Positions 15,605 to 24,532 of a stretch of DNA of 46,214 nucleotides are shown here, one piece after another. The notes beneath the pieces were generated by a model. It was not told the origin of the DNA. It ran no database searches and saw only the letters and a list, made by a program, of their open reading frames with translations. The stretch spans positions 1-46,214 of the forward strand of contig NZ_JAMBON010000029.1 of assembly GCF_023715655.1 (NCBI RefSeq). The letters are read 5' to 3'. Position 1 is the first letter of the stretch, and each line of letters begins with the position of its first letter. The position numbers and the translations under genes are program-made. This DNA is from Oceanobacillus luteolus (GTDB lineage Bacteria; Bacillota; Bacilli; Bacillales; Amphibacillaceae).

Positions 15605-16380
15605 TTGAATTCCTCCCTCGCCCATTTCAGAAGTTCCCGCTGTTTATCAGTTTTGTTGATTCGTTGATCATGGACAGGCTTTATACTGTGTTTCTCTTCT
15701 TTCATTTTTTCATAGTTCCGCACTTCCTCGATCGTTTGCAGACCATTCGTCACCCATTCTTTTAAAATCGTTTCCACGTAGCTGAAGGTCTTGCCGCCTT
15801 TCTTCACTGCGAGCGTAACGCCCTCTTCGACCACTTCCAAACCAACGATCTGCACCCAACGGATGAACTCTTTTTTTATCAACGGCTTCAACTTGCCGAA
15901 ATTTTGCTCATACATGTTAAAAAGAGATTGAAGCTGGCGCGCGTCTCCTCCTCTTCTCTTTTCTTTTTCTTTCTCTTTATAGATGGCCAAGTTTTGGGTC
16001 AAATTTTGAGTCAAGTTGGGGGTCAAGTTTTCAGTCTCTTTTTCCGAAGGTTGACCTAAAGCTTGACCATAAGCATAAATTTGCAGAGCCTCTTTCAGAG
16101 GAACCATTTCATAAATCGGACTTTGATTTCGGCTTCCTTGTTTTACCCGAATCATCCCACGCTTCTCCAATTTTTTCCTTGCATCATACATCCCCTGCTT
16201 TGATAACCCGGTCAATGACATCAACGTCGAGGAAGGGGTATCGATTTGATTCTTCTGTCCCATCCTGTTGCCGATATTCATTAACGTATGCCAAAGCACG
16301 ATTTCTCCAGTAGACATTCTGTTCATCATCAACCAATCCATAAAAATATTTTTCTCCTTGTGAAAATTAAAGTTCGCCAT
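15601..16380 (-). CDS. DnaD-like phage replication initiator
   Basis: The 259-residue protein has an N-terminal winged-helix domain (about 1-100; GLSKQGMYDARKKLEKRGMI), a low-complexity linker with repeated NLTQNLT units (about 118-132) and a basic KEKEKEKRR stretch. A C-terminal DnaD-type domain follows (FGKLKPLIKKEFIRWV, then YVETILKEWV). Such proteins recruit the loader and helicase to an origin. The gene lies between an excisionase-like HTH gene and the loader. AAAGGAG precedes the ATG at a rather long spacing. Confidence 0.82.
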   Translation of the reverse strand: MANFNFHKEKNIFMDWLMMNRMSTGEIVLWHTLMNIGNRMGQKNQIDTPSSTLMSLTGLSKQGMYDARKKLEKRGMIRVKQGSRNQSPIYEMVPLKEALQIYAYGQALGQPSEKETENLTPNLTQNLTQNLAIYKEKEKEKRRGGDARQLQSLFNMYEQNFGKLKPLIKKEFIRWVQIVGLEVVEEGVTLAVKKGGKTFSYVETILKEWVTNGLQTIEEVRNYEKMKEEKHSIKPVHDQRINKTDKQRELLKWAREEFK

Positions 16381-16436
16381 CGCTTTTTAATCTCCTTTTC
16401 CAATATTTATCCAACTAATTTTTTCATGCCGAAAAG

Positions 16437-16483
16437 GCCAATGGCGGATCGAAAGTTTTCAGCTTCCGAATCAGCCATTCGCC
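16437..16483 (-). terminator. Hairpin between the HTH gene and the replication operon
   Basis: On the minus strand GCGAATGGC and GCCATTGGC (8 of 9 pairs) enclose a smaller stem and are followed by CCTTTT. It could attenuate transcription into the initiator gene. The GGCGAATGGCTGA arm recurs in the terminator at 25714-25770. Confidence 0.45.
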
Positions 16484-16484
16484 A

Positions 16485-16655
16485 TCAGTTCATTTCCTTA
16501 CGCAGCCAATCTTCCAATACATCTTCCAGAAAAAAGATTCTCCCGCCAAGTCGGATATGTGGAATTTTATCTTCCCTCACCAATTCATAGATCGTATCTC
16601 TATGTAAGCCAAGAAATTCCGCCACATCATTTACGGATAAAGTACGTCTTTGCAT
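16485..16655 (-). CDS. Excisionase-like helix-turn-helix protein
   Basis: A 56-residue gene that starts at the ATG at 16655, seven bases after GGAGGG. The product (MQRRTLSVNDVAEFLGLHRD, then TIYELVREDKIPHIRLGGRI and a short tail) is a MerR/excisionase-type HTH_17 domain with the usual DVAEFLG...IYELV...IP..RLG pattern. Such proteins control excision or act as small regulators of phage and integrative-element operons. It is the first gene of the replication block and diverges from the Wadjet operon. Confidence 0.85.
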   Translation of the reverse strand: MQRRTLSVNDVAEFLGLHRDTIYELVREDKIPHIRLGGRIFFLEDVLEDWLRKEMN

Positions 16656-16668
16656 CGCATCTCCCTCC

Positions 16669-16692
16669 CTTCACTTCTATAATCGAATGAAG
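16669..16692. promoter_or_regulatory. Inverted repeat upstream of the HTH gene
   Basis: CTTCACTTC and GAATGAAG form an imperfect dyad around TATAATC, just before the ribosome binding site of the excisionase-like gene. It overlaps the likely -10 region on the minus strand and could be an operator. Confidence 0.4.
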
Positions 16693-16895
16693 TCTGAGTT
16701 TGGGGGCGCTTTTTGGTAAACTTTTTATTTTTTTTGGCTAGTAATCATTTATATTGGTTATATTTGTTTTTCGTATTCAAACGAAAAATTAATGCTTGAG
16801 GTTTACTGGATAGTAGATAGACCTTTAGTCCATGCGATTGTGATCTTCGCAATCATCGGCTCCAAAACAGTTACTAACCTATATCCTCTCTCTCA

Positions 16896-16904
16896 TGTTA
16901 CAAT
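16896..16904 (+). promoter_or_regulatory. Extended -10 promoter of the Wadjet operon
   Basis: TGTTACAAT is an extended -10 box (TGn plus TACAAT) 26 bases before the GTG start of jetD. No good -35 lies 17 bases upstream, which is acceptable for extended -10 promoters. Confidence 0.45.
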
Positions 16905-16930
16905 ATTAGTAAAAAATGAGGGGATGCTCA

Positions 16931-18232
16931 GTGGAAGATAGCTTTATAGAATACCTAAATACATACATACTAAAAAAAGGCGAGACATTAGATTTGAACA
17001 ATATGACAGAAGGAGACTTTATCGATATTCCAATCCTAAAGACAACAAAACGGACACTCCGAAAAGTTGGAATGATCACTACTGGCGCTGTTCATGCAGA
17101 GACAAAGGATACTGAAGTTAATTTCTTACTGAAAAATCTCAAACTAACCCCTAGGAAAAAACTCTCTTTAAATCATGATGATCCCAAAACTTTGACATGG
17201 CTGGAACAAGGATGGATCCTAAAAGAAATCCGCCTCAAACCGGATAGCAAAACGGTCGCAAGTCAATATTATCGAATGGGTCACCGTTTATTCAAATACC
17301 AGCTTCGCATGAAAGAACAGCAAGATGTACAATTAACAGAAGAATTGAATCAACTCAGAAACGGCATTCTTCACATCCATCTTCAAGCAGATCAACCGAT
17401 GATCAAACAACGAATGCATCAACATATAAAAGAAAAATTTTTGGCTGTCTGTGAAGGGGTGGATCTGTTAAAGGAGTCCGCGTTCTTCCCCAAAAAATGG
17501 ACACTTAATAAACGAATGAAATTCCTGCATTTCAGCTTAGCCTTTTTACGGCTCGGTTCTACCAGACAACAAATGGACTGGAAAGAAATCGGGGCTGCCT
17601 ACTATCAAACGATTGGCGGGTCCAAAGCATTTGATCGGAATCAGGAGGAATTTCTTGAGCTACTGGAGGAATGGGGCGGCTACCCGGCCGTAGAATTTGG
17701 TTTAACAAGTTTTGGTCACATTACCCCTGTCTTTTTCTCTGGAGATGTAATTGGCCAGTACGCTACTTTCTCTCACGGGCCTGTACACGCGGTAACGAAT
17801 ATATCAATAGAATTAGATCAATACAAGACTAATGCAATGACTTTTTGGATTGTTGAAAACCGCGGAATCCTATCCCGTATCGCCTCACAGCCCGAATTTT
17901 TGGAAGATGAAAATGTTTTATTGTTGTGCTGTGATGGTCATATCCGCTCAGCACACCGTAACTTTATCGAACAAATTCTAAATAACAGTAATCTGAAACA
18001 AGCAATCATCTGGACGGATTATGATCAAGACGGCAAGATTATTGCTCATGAACTGTACAACATCTTAGTTAAACATATACACTCCATTAGATGGATCGGT
18101 CCAGATGGCAAGATTTTAAAAGATCAGGAGAAATACCTAGATGAAATGAATCAATTCTTGCAGAAGAAAAGTATGGAACAAGAAGAAATTTTAGGAGATG
18201 TAATTCTATGGAAAAGGTGGATAAACAACTAA
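16931..18232 (+). CDS. jetD: Wadjet nuclease subunit JetD (toprim)
   Basis: The roughly 433-residue protein is the Wadjet effector nuclease. Its C-terminal toprim domain shows the catalytic Glu in FWIVENRGIL (about residue 309) and the acidic IIWTDYDQDGKI motif (about 360-371). The N-terminal half is a winged-helix-type region. JetD dimers cut circular plasmid DNA held by the JetABC SMC motor. The GTG at 16931, seven bases after GAGGGG, is preferred over the ATG at 16916, which overlaps that site. The gene comes first in the operon, before jetA, jetB and jetC, and overlaps jetA by 25 bases. Confidence 0.86.
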   Translation: MEDSFIEYLNTYILKKGETLDLNNMTEGDFIDIPILKTTKRTLRKVGMITTGAVHAETKDTEVNFLLKNLKLTPRKKLSLNHDDPKTLTWLEQGWILKEIRLKPDSKTVASQYYRMGHRLFKYQLRMKEQQDVQLTEELNQLRNGILHIHLQADQPMIKQRMHQHIKEKFLAVCEGVDLLKESAFFPKKWTLNKRMKFLHFSLAFLRLGSTRQQMDWKEIGAAYYQTIGGSKAFDRNQEEFLELLEEWGGYPAVEFGLTSFGHITPVFFSGDVIGQYATFSHGPVHAVTNISIELDQYKTNAMTFWIVENRGILSRIASQPEFLEDENVLLLCCDGHIRSAHRNFIEQILNNSNLKQAIIWTDYDQDGKIIAHELYNILVKHIHSIRWIGPDGKILKDQEKYLDEMNQFLQKKSMEQEEILGDVILWKRWINN

Positions 18233-19641
18233 TCTCAATATTCAAGGAAAAAGATGACAGCCCTGCGTTACTGCAGACGATGAGGGATATTTCTACTTTG
18301 GCAAGCGTATTACGCGAACTCGGCTCGCAGGCTGTTTTCGACTCTCCAGTTGAAATCCTGCGTTTCCTAAGGATTCTACAGTTGCTTAATGAAGAAGCCC
18401 TCGGTTTAGATGACCGAATTGAAAATGCAGAACAGTTGTACTATCGCTATCAAAATCGCTATAAAGACCCGGACCCCCCCTCCAAAAAGAAAGTAGCCCA
18501 AATCGTTAATGTACTAGTCAACAATAACTGGCTATCTAAACAGCAGACACAAATTAAAATGCGGGATTTAGGGAAGCGGATGATGGACGTTCTGCTCCGG
18601 CTTGCGAATGATTCACTAGCTTATCATTTTGAGGATGATATTGGACGTTCCCTTTTCCAGGCTAGACGTGATGCAGAATTAAGTGAGGCTTATGATGATC
18701 ATGGCATTTCAGGCGGAAATAAAATTGCCAGCTTAATCCGTAATGTTGAAAATGCTATCGCGATTTTAAAAGAACGGGAATTGGAAATGCTGGCGGACCG
18801 CAATGCGCTTCCGCAATTACAAAAAATCCATTACTTAATGGAAGAATTACAGGAAAAGCTTGAGGAAAGAATTCAAATGTTTAAAACCATCGATGAAAGT
18901 CTAATCCTGACAAATTTAATGCAAAGGGGAACGGCGACTTTATCAGAGGGAACGAACTTAAGTCTCGGAATGATCAATAAGTATATGAAATTCACCAACA
19001 TGCAGACAACACCTATCTCCACGACAATCAAACCGGAACTCATTCGTCGTTTCATCCTTTCCATGTTCGATCCGCCGCTTGACTCTGATATTCCAAACGT
19101 CCATCAAATGTTCAGTTTTATGGAGCAGAATCAATATGAAGATGAGGCACTGGATGGGTTATGGATTCCGATTAAATTTGCTTCCCCCATCCCGGGTGAG
19201 GCCATCGACGAAGCCATTGATTATCTGGAGAACTATGAACCGATTGTCGACCCGATAGTAGATGATGATGACGAAATCGAATATGTAACGGAAGAAGCTA
19301 CGAGAGATGAGATGGAAGAACTGTTTGGTGATACGAACTGGCTCTTGACGAAATCACTCATTCAAACCGAAGAAATCGAAGAATATATCGAACAGGTCCA
19401 GCAAGCATCCATGGAAGAAGTGGTCATTGAAGCCACTTCTGATAAATGGGCAGATGCAGTCAACGCCCTTACTGCGGTTGCCGCCCTCGTTGGCAATAAA
19501 AAAATTCACATCCACCCTCCCGAATATACAGACATAAAGCAAAAATTCAACAAGAACTGGGATTGGATGGATCCTAAAGACGGCGAACATATCATCTCCA
19601 AACAAAAAGGAAAGCAAGGTGATCCACATGGAAAAGAATGA
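18208..19641 (+). CDS. jetA: Wadjet kleisin-like subunit JetA
   Basis: The 477-residue protein is mostly helical, with a winged-helix-like N-terminus (ILRFLRILQLLNEEALGLDD, and VNVLVNNNWLSKQQ). A helical middle region and an acidic linker (about 340-370; IVDDDDEIEYVTEE) follow, as in MukF/MksF kleisins. It should bridge the two heads of the JetC SMC dimer and recruit JetB. Assignment rests mainly on its place between jetD and jetB and on the coupled arrangement. It overlaps jetD by 25 bases and jetB by 14. Confidence 0.85.
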   Translation: MEKVDKQLISIFKEKDDSPALLQTMRDISTLASVLRELGSQAVFDSPVEILRFLRILQLLNEEALGLDDRIENAEQLYYRYQNRYKDPDPPSKKKVAQIVNVLVNNNWLSKQQTQIKMRDLGKRMMDVLLRLANDSLAYHFEDDIGRSLFQARRDAELSEAYDDHGISGGNKIASLIRNVENAIAILKERELEMLADRNALPQLQKIHYLMEELQEKLEERIQMFKTIDESLILTNLMQRGTATLSEGTNLSLGMINKYMKFTNMQTTPISTTIKPELIRRFILSMFDPPLDSDIPNVHQMFSFMEQNQYEDEALDGLWIPIKFASPIPGEAIDEAIDYLENYEPIVDPIVDDDDEIEYVTEEATRDEMEELFGDTNWLLTKSLIQTEEIEEYIEQVQQASMEEVVIEATSDKWADAVNALTAVAALVGNKKIHIHPPEYTDIKQKFNKNWDWMDPKDGEHIISKQKGKQGDPHGKE

Positions 19642-20320
19642 AACAATGGAATCCGAACACGCTTCACAAAATTTTCAGCCATTAAATGCACTTAGTACGT
19701 TAAAAGGGGTCTTGACAGAAACGGAAGAATTGGCATTTATGAATATCCTATTTTCCTCCTCCGCCACCATCCGGTCGGCAAATTTCGGACTAACCCGTAA
19801 AGAAGTGGAAAAACTGCTCCACATTCAGCAGGATGATGAGGTATTCTTTTCCTTCTTGACCCGGGTGAACCAGGCAGTAAGCCGGTATTTTCAGCTGATT
19901 TTTGATGAGCGGCGCGATCAAGTCATTGTGATGATGCGCGTCCCTGCCCGTTCAGCACGGAACACGTTATCCAAAGAAAGTCTCGCTATTTTGTTATTTA
20001 TGTTTTATCAGCAAGAGGTACTGCAGCATGAATTCAGTCTGTTTGAACAGCTGCTTGAAGCATTTGGACACGAAACGAAAAAAGCGAACCAGAAGATTTC
20101 CATCGCAATGGACACTTTAAAAAAAATTGGTGCAATTGAGGAGTATGATTCCAATTCATATGAAAAAGCCTACCAATTAACAGCAATCGGCGTACATATG
20201 TTTTCTGATTCATTTTTGCGCCGTACGGCAGAATTTAGTCAATCGAACCAGTTGAATAAAGAAGAAGTACTGAAGTTCTTCAAACGTTATAACATCTATC
20301 AGAAAGGAGAAGAAGAATGA
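19628..20320 (+). CDS. jetB: Wadjet KITE-like subunit JetB
   Basis: About 230 residues of alpha/beta winged-helix type, corresponding to MukE/MksE in related SMC complexes (DUF4194 family in Wadjet). Recognisable parts are LTRKEVEKLLHIQQDDEVFF and KESLAILLFMFYQQEVLQHE. The ATG at 19628 with AAGGTG six bases before it is preferred over a GTG nine bases upstream. The stop overlaps the jetC start (ATGA), so JetB and JetC are made in step. Confidence 0.85.
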   Translation: MEKNETMESEHASQNFQPLNALSTLKGVLTETEELAFMNILFSSSATIRSANFGLTRKEVEKLLHIQQDDEVFFSFLTRVNQAVSRYFQLIFDERRDQVIVMMRVPARSARNTLSKESLAILLFMFYQQEVLQHEFSLFEQLLEAFGHETKKANQKISIAMDTLKKIGAIEEYDSNSYEKAYQLTAIGVHMFSDSFLRRTAEFSQSNQLNKEEVLKFFKRYNIYQKGEEE

Positions 20321-23300
20321 TTCCATATCGTTTACAATTTTCCGGAATCCGTGACTTTCTGCCGTCATCTCTCGATTTAGGCGGGGATGGACATGTGATG
20401 ATAACCGGTCCAAACGGATCTGGTAAATCTACACTCACCTTCTGTATGGGAGCAGCCCTATACTCATCGAAAGTGGACATCGAAGGGTTGAAATCCAGGA
20501 ATCTGCCTCCTGACCAAGTATGGAAAGCACATGTCTCCGTTTTATTCAGAAACGAGGGCTCGATGAAAATCGATGAACCTGCTTTTATTCAGTTTACGAT
20601 TTATATTGTACAAGAACCTGGTCAGCCGATTAAAAGGGAATTTATTGTCCAAAAAGGTGACCATGCTGATGAGTGGGAAAGTACGACTAAATATACTTCT
20701 GGGGATCGGTACCATAACTTTTCGGCCTATAAAAAAGATCTCCAGTTCCGCTACAAAATTCACCCGGATCTGTTCTATCTCATCTGGTATCAGCAAGAAG
20801 TGAACCAGTTTGCCGTCATGAATTCCGAGGAACGGTTTCGGATCTTCAGTGAAATGCATGGTATTGATCATATGCAAAGAAACTGGGAAGAAAGCATTGA
20901 AAAAGTAAAAGAAGCCGAAGAAACGATGCGCCAGGCAGAACAAAACATGTTGTTTCATAAGCAAAATTTAAGCATTTTAAAGACGGCTTTGGATCGTTTC
21001 ATAGATAACCAGAGGAGACTGCGTTCTGGAGCCCAACAATCGTTGGAAGCCTTGCTTTCTTTAGAGTTGCATTATAACAACGAAATAAAGATGCTTAAAC
21101 GATCGCTGGAAGATTTAAACGGAGAGCTGGAAGAGACTAAAGAAAATTCAGGACTTATTTTCGCACAAAAAGAAGAAACCATCGAAAGACTGAAACAATT
21201 AGAGGCAGAAACCAATAAGTTAAATCAGATTATTGACGAAGTGTCCGAGAGACTAGAAGATAAAGAAAATGAAAATACAAAGATTGTGGCTGAAAAAGAG
21301 TCATTGGAGAAAGAACTCGAAGACTTGATGGCTAGGAAAAAAAGAATTGAACGAACGGAAGAACAAGCAAATCTTGAGTTTACCAGGCTGACAGACGAAC
21401 TCACAAAGATTTCTGAGGAACAAAGCCTGCTCGAAAAGGAAATCGATGATAAAGAACAGAATCGTATCGTACTCATTAATGAAAAGGCCAAATTAGAGGC
21501 TCAAATCGTTCAAGATGACATTCAGGAAAAAGATCATTTGGAACGCCTCACTCGATTCGGCAGCAGTTTTAGTGTTGAGGAAAACATTAGCAGGCTAAAC
21601 CAGACTATCCAGGAAAATAAGGATCTGCTCCACGAGACAAAACGGGAAATTGATTCTTTAAAGGACGAACGGATGGCACTGCAGGAGGACCGGAACGTTT
21701 CCGACCGCCAGAAGCAATCACTAGATTATTTCCGGGAACGTGGAATAGCGGCCTTTCCATTAAGGGAGCTTATTGAATTAGATGAATCTGCCAAAGTGAA
21801 TGATGAAAACTTGTTCAATTCCATCAAATATACAGTATTTTTTAATGGTAAAACCGCATCTCCCCCAAATGATTTGTATCATGTTCCATTAATGGAAATT
21901 ATCCCGGACCGTTGGCGAGATCATCTTCCGGAGATTCATTTGAAAGTAAAAAACAATATAGCCGAGAATAAATATAATCACGCAGTTAAAGCACTCTTCT
22001 GGATAGGACAATTTTTTAAAGATAATGAGCCTAGGATCGGCAATGAGATATTGATCGATTCACGAGGCATTCGTGGACCGCAGGAAAAGCAAGCGTATAT
22101 TTTAAGTCAAAAAGCGATTCAAATCCGACTTCAAGAAATTTCACATCAAATTCATAGCCTGGAGGATAAAGCAGATTCCCTTCAAAAAGTTATTGAGGAA
22201 GATACGGAAGACTTCCAGTATTTAAATAGTGAGATTCAGAAAGTTAAAGAGGCAGAAGCTTTTATGACCAACCGGCATGAGCGGGAGCAGTGGAGAGAAA
22301 AGTTTACATCTTACTTAGAAAAAGAACAGACTTTAAATTGGACAATCAATGAACTCAGAACTAAGTCAACCGGCCTGATGCAAACGAGTGCAGAATTGAC
22401 TGAACAACTAAAAATCGTTCAAAAAGAACTTGATTTTTATAAAGAACTTGGAGCAAGTAAAGAAAAATATGAAAAGCTGCAGTACGTAGTAAAGCTTGAA
22501 AAAGAGACTGTGCAAGAGATTAAATCTTTGAATTTAAAATTAGACCGCCTAGATTCTGATCTGGAAAAATTAAGCAAATCAATTTCAAGAACAAAACGAA
22601 AGATAGATGATAAACAACAAGAATTGGAAGACATCGGGCGCGAGGAAAGAGATTTAAATAATCAGATCCAAAGATATTCAAACCGTTTAGCAATCAACGA
22701 AAATGAACTGATTCAAGTGATTCAGGAGCTGCAAGATATGCAAAACCTTGTTCCAGAGTTATACAAGGAATATACAGCTCAGTTCACTAGAGACCAACCT
22801 ACATCTGAAGAAGCATTAAAAAACCAACTACAAAACGGCAAGGTTATGTTCAATGGTGCCCGGAGTGAGGATGGTATAGACCCTGCAGCAAAGGAAAACT
22901 ATGATACAGCGAAATCGGAATATGAACGCTTGGACCATGAATTTAAACAATCAAAAGTCCTTTTGGAAGCTGATAAAGAAAGAACAGACAAACTGAAATT
23001 CGCTTTGGAAACAACGATTAATATGCGCGTCTTGGAAATTCAGAAACGATTCACCGTCTATATGGGTGAATTTCAATTTGAAGGGGACATCGGCTGGGAT
23101 TCCCAGGAAGATAAGCAAGGACGGACACATTTCCACTTGTATATTAGAGCTAGAAAAGAAGGACACCGTGGACCAATGGAGGACGTTAGTGTAAAAGCAC
23201 GTGGCGGTAAAGTCGGAAAAGGAGTATCGGGCGGGGAAGAATCGTTAAGCTCACTTTTATTCGCATTAGCTCTGCTTCAAAACATTGAGACTGCACCAGG

Positions 23301-23520
23301 TTTTATCGTCCTTGATGAATTTGACAGCGCTCTTGACGAACATCGAAAATCAAAGGTATTCGATTTATACGTAAACCAGCTGCAAAGAAAATTAATCATC
23401 TTAACACCAAAAACCCACGAAGAAGAATACATCAATCGTTTTCAAAAAGCTTTTATTGTACAACATGATCCGAGGGTACCAAGGAGTAAAGTAACGGGAT
23501 TGAAAATGATAGTTGAATGA
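20317..23520 (+). CDS. jetC: Wadjet SMC ATPase JetC
   Basis: The 1067-residue protein is an SMC-type motor. Walker A is GPNGSGKST (31-39), followed by long coiled coils (about 210-460 and 620-900) around a hinge-like globular region. The C-terminal ABC signature is GVSGGEESLS (from about 969) and Walker B is FIVLDEFDSALDE (about 996-1008). With JetA and JetB it extrudes DNA loops and detects small circular DNA, which JetD then cuts. All ATPase motifs are intact. It is the last gene of the operon, with a 4-base overlap with jetB. Confidence 0.93.
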   Translation: MIPYRLQFSGIRDFLPSSLDLGGDGHVMITGPNGSGKSTLTFCMGAALYSSKVDIEGLKSRNLPPDQVWKAHVSVLFRNEGSMKIDEPAFIQFTIYIVQEPGQPIKREFIVQKGDHADEWESTTKYTSGDRYHNFSAYKKDLQFRYKIHPDLFYLIWYQQEVNQFAVMNSEERFRIFSEMHGIDHMQRNWEESIEKVKEAEETMRQAEQNMLFHKQNLSILKTALDRFIDNQRRLRSGAQQSLEALLSLELHYNNEIKMLKRSLEDLNGELEETKENSGLIFAQKEETIERLKQLEAETNKLNQIIDEVSERLEDKENENTKIVAEKESLEKELEDLMARKKRIERTEEQANLEFTRLTDELTKISEEQSLLEKEIDDKEQNRIVLINEKAKLEAQIVQDDIQEKDHLERLTRFGSSFSVEENISRLNQTIQENKDLLHETKREIDSLKDERMALQEDRNVSDRQKQSLDYFRERGIAAFPLRELIELDESAKVNDENLFNSIKYTVFFNGKTASPPNDLYHVPLMEIIPDRWRDHLPEIHLKVKNNIAENKYNHAVKALFWIGQFFKDNEPRIGNEILIDSRGIRGPQEKQAYILSQKAIQIRLQEISHQIHSLEDKADSLQKVIEEDTEDFQYLNSEIQKVKEAEAFMTNRHEREQWREKFTSYLEKEQTLNWTINELRTKSTGLMQTSAELTEQLKIVQKELDFYKELGASKEKYEKLQYVVKLEKETVQEIKSLNLKLDRLDSDLEKLSKSISRTKRKIDDKQQELEDIGREERDLNNQIQRYSNRLAINENELIQVIQELQDMQNLVPELYKEYTAQFTRDQPTSEEALKNQLQNGKVMFNGARSEDGIDPAAKENYDTAKSEYERLDHEFKQSKVLLEADKERTDKLKFALETTINMRVLEIQKRFTVYMGEFQFEGDIGWDSQEDKQGRTHFHLYIRARKEGHRGPMEDVSVKARGGKVGKGVSGGEESLSSLLFALALLQNIETAPGFIVLDEFDSALDEHRKSKVFDLYVNQLQRKLIILTPKTHEEEYINRFQKAFIVQHDPRVPRSKVTGLKMIVE

Positions 23521-24045
23521 TATAAAGTGTCTAATCACCGCCTGAATCTTACCACTTGTACTTGAAGACCGGGTGGTGATTGGACTTCAATCTTGAATAG
23601 CATGTACAGTAATAAAAACACTAATGTTAATTCCAAATATGTTTCATCTATCAATTTCTTCTTTTGGAGAAAAAAGGTGTAAACAAAAAACAACCCCGTA
23701 TAGTGTTGCTTCCGGTAATTATATTCATTTAAAATCTTCTATACATAAAATCAAACCCGCTATAAAAATTTTCTTAAACCTACATTCCACCAATTAGTTC
23801 ATATGCTAATAACGAGTACGATGACTTCACCCGTTTCAATTAATCATACGCCTTAAATTTTGAAAACGATTCTTCCTTTATTTTCTCTTGAATAATTGTT
23901 TTATAAACCAGAATGGTCCTTCTTTGTTCAGCCTTATGATTTCCATTAAATACTTGTTTTTTTTGATTTTATTTCAACCATGAGCGAATAGGTGATAAAC
24001 AATAGATTGATTGCTTGAACATCCGTTTAGTTTACGTTTTTCTCC
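23521..24045. other. Gene-poor stretch after the Wadjet operon
   Basis: No intact gene is seen. Just after jetC, AATCACC (23533-23539) and GGTGATT can form a weak hairpin. Around 23850-23970 on the minus strand an open frame of about 40 codons ends FSKFKAYD with no start codon, which could be the tail of a decayed gene. The rest is AT-rich and non-coding by eye. Confidence 0.5.
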
Positions 24046-24495
24046 TCATTTAATGACATATTTTTTATCGTAAATATATAATGGATGTAAGAAAAAGTTT
24101 TCATTTGGATGGAAATAGGTTAAGTCCCTATTCAACCACCTTCTCATCTTGAACTTCTGACTAACACCCTTTTCTACTTCTTTCATTTCTTCGTCCGTAC
24201 TGTATGGGATAATATCTATCATTAAATTCTCTAAAGAGGAATATTCCTGTAGCAGCTCTTCAAATTTTTGTATATACGATATCTCAACTTCAGTATATGA
24301 TATAAACTTATGCTCGTGCAATACATCCGTTAAATTGTCTACTTTAGCCCTTGCTTGATTCAATAATTCTTGAGTTTCAGCTATGGCTTCTTCCGCCTCT
24401 GGATGTTCTTTTAACTCATTGCCCCCAAACTTGGTAATATACAGGTTCAGGAATATAAACGAATCAATCAGAAAGAACCCAATAAGTACTGTTCG
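24046..24495 (-). pseudogene. 5'-truncated gene for a membrane-anchored protein
   Basis: The frame can be read from just inside a stop codon at about 24496-24498 to the stop at 24046. It includes a hydrophobic segment (TVLIGFFLIDSFIFLNLYIT) and then a charged helical domain, but the segment before the helix has no ATG, GTG or TTG start. The only usable start is an internal TTG at 24363 that would drop the membrane segment. I take it as a remnant of a longer gene whose 5' end was lost; the family is not recognised. Confidence 0.5.
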
Positions 24496-24532
24496 TTAGT
24501 GTGGTGGGGAAATATTATTTGGAGGGATTGTA

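Noticed and set aside
16440-16485. Extension of the excisionase-like gene into the replication operon
   Set aside because: A clear TGA stop at 16485 and a hairpin separate the two.
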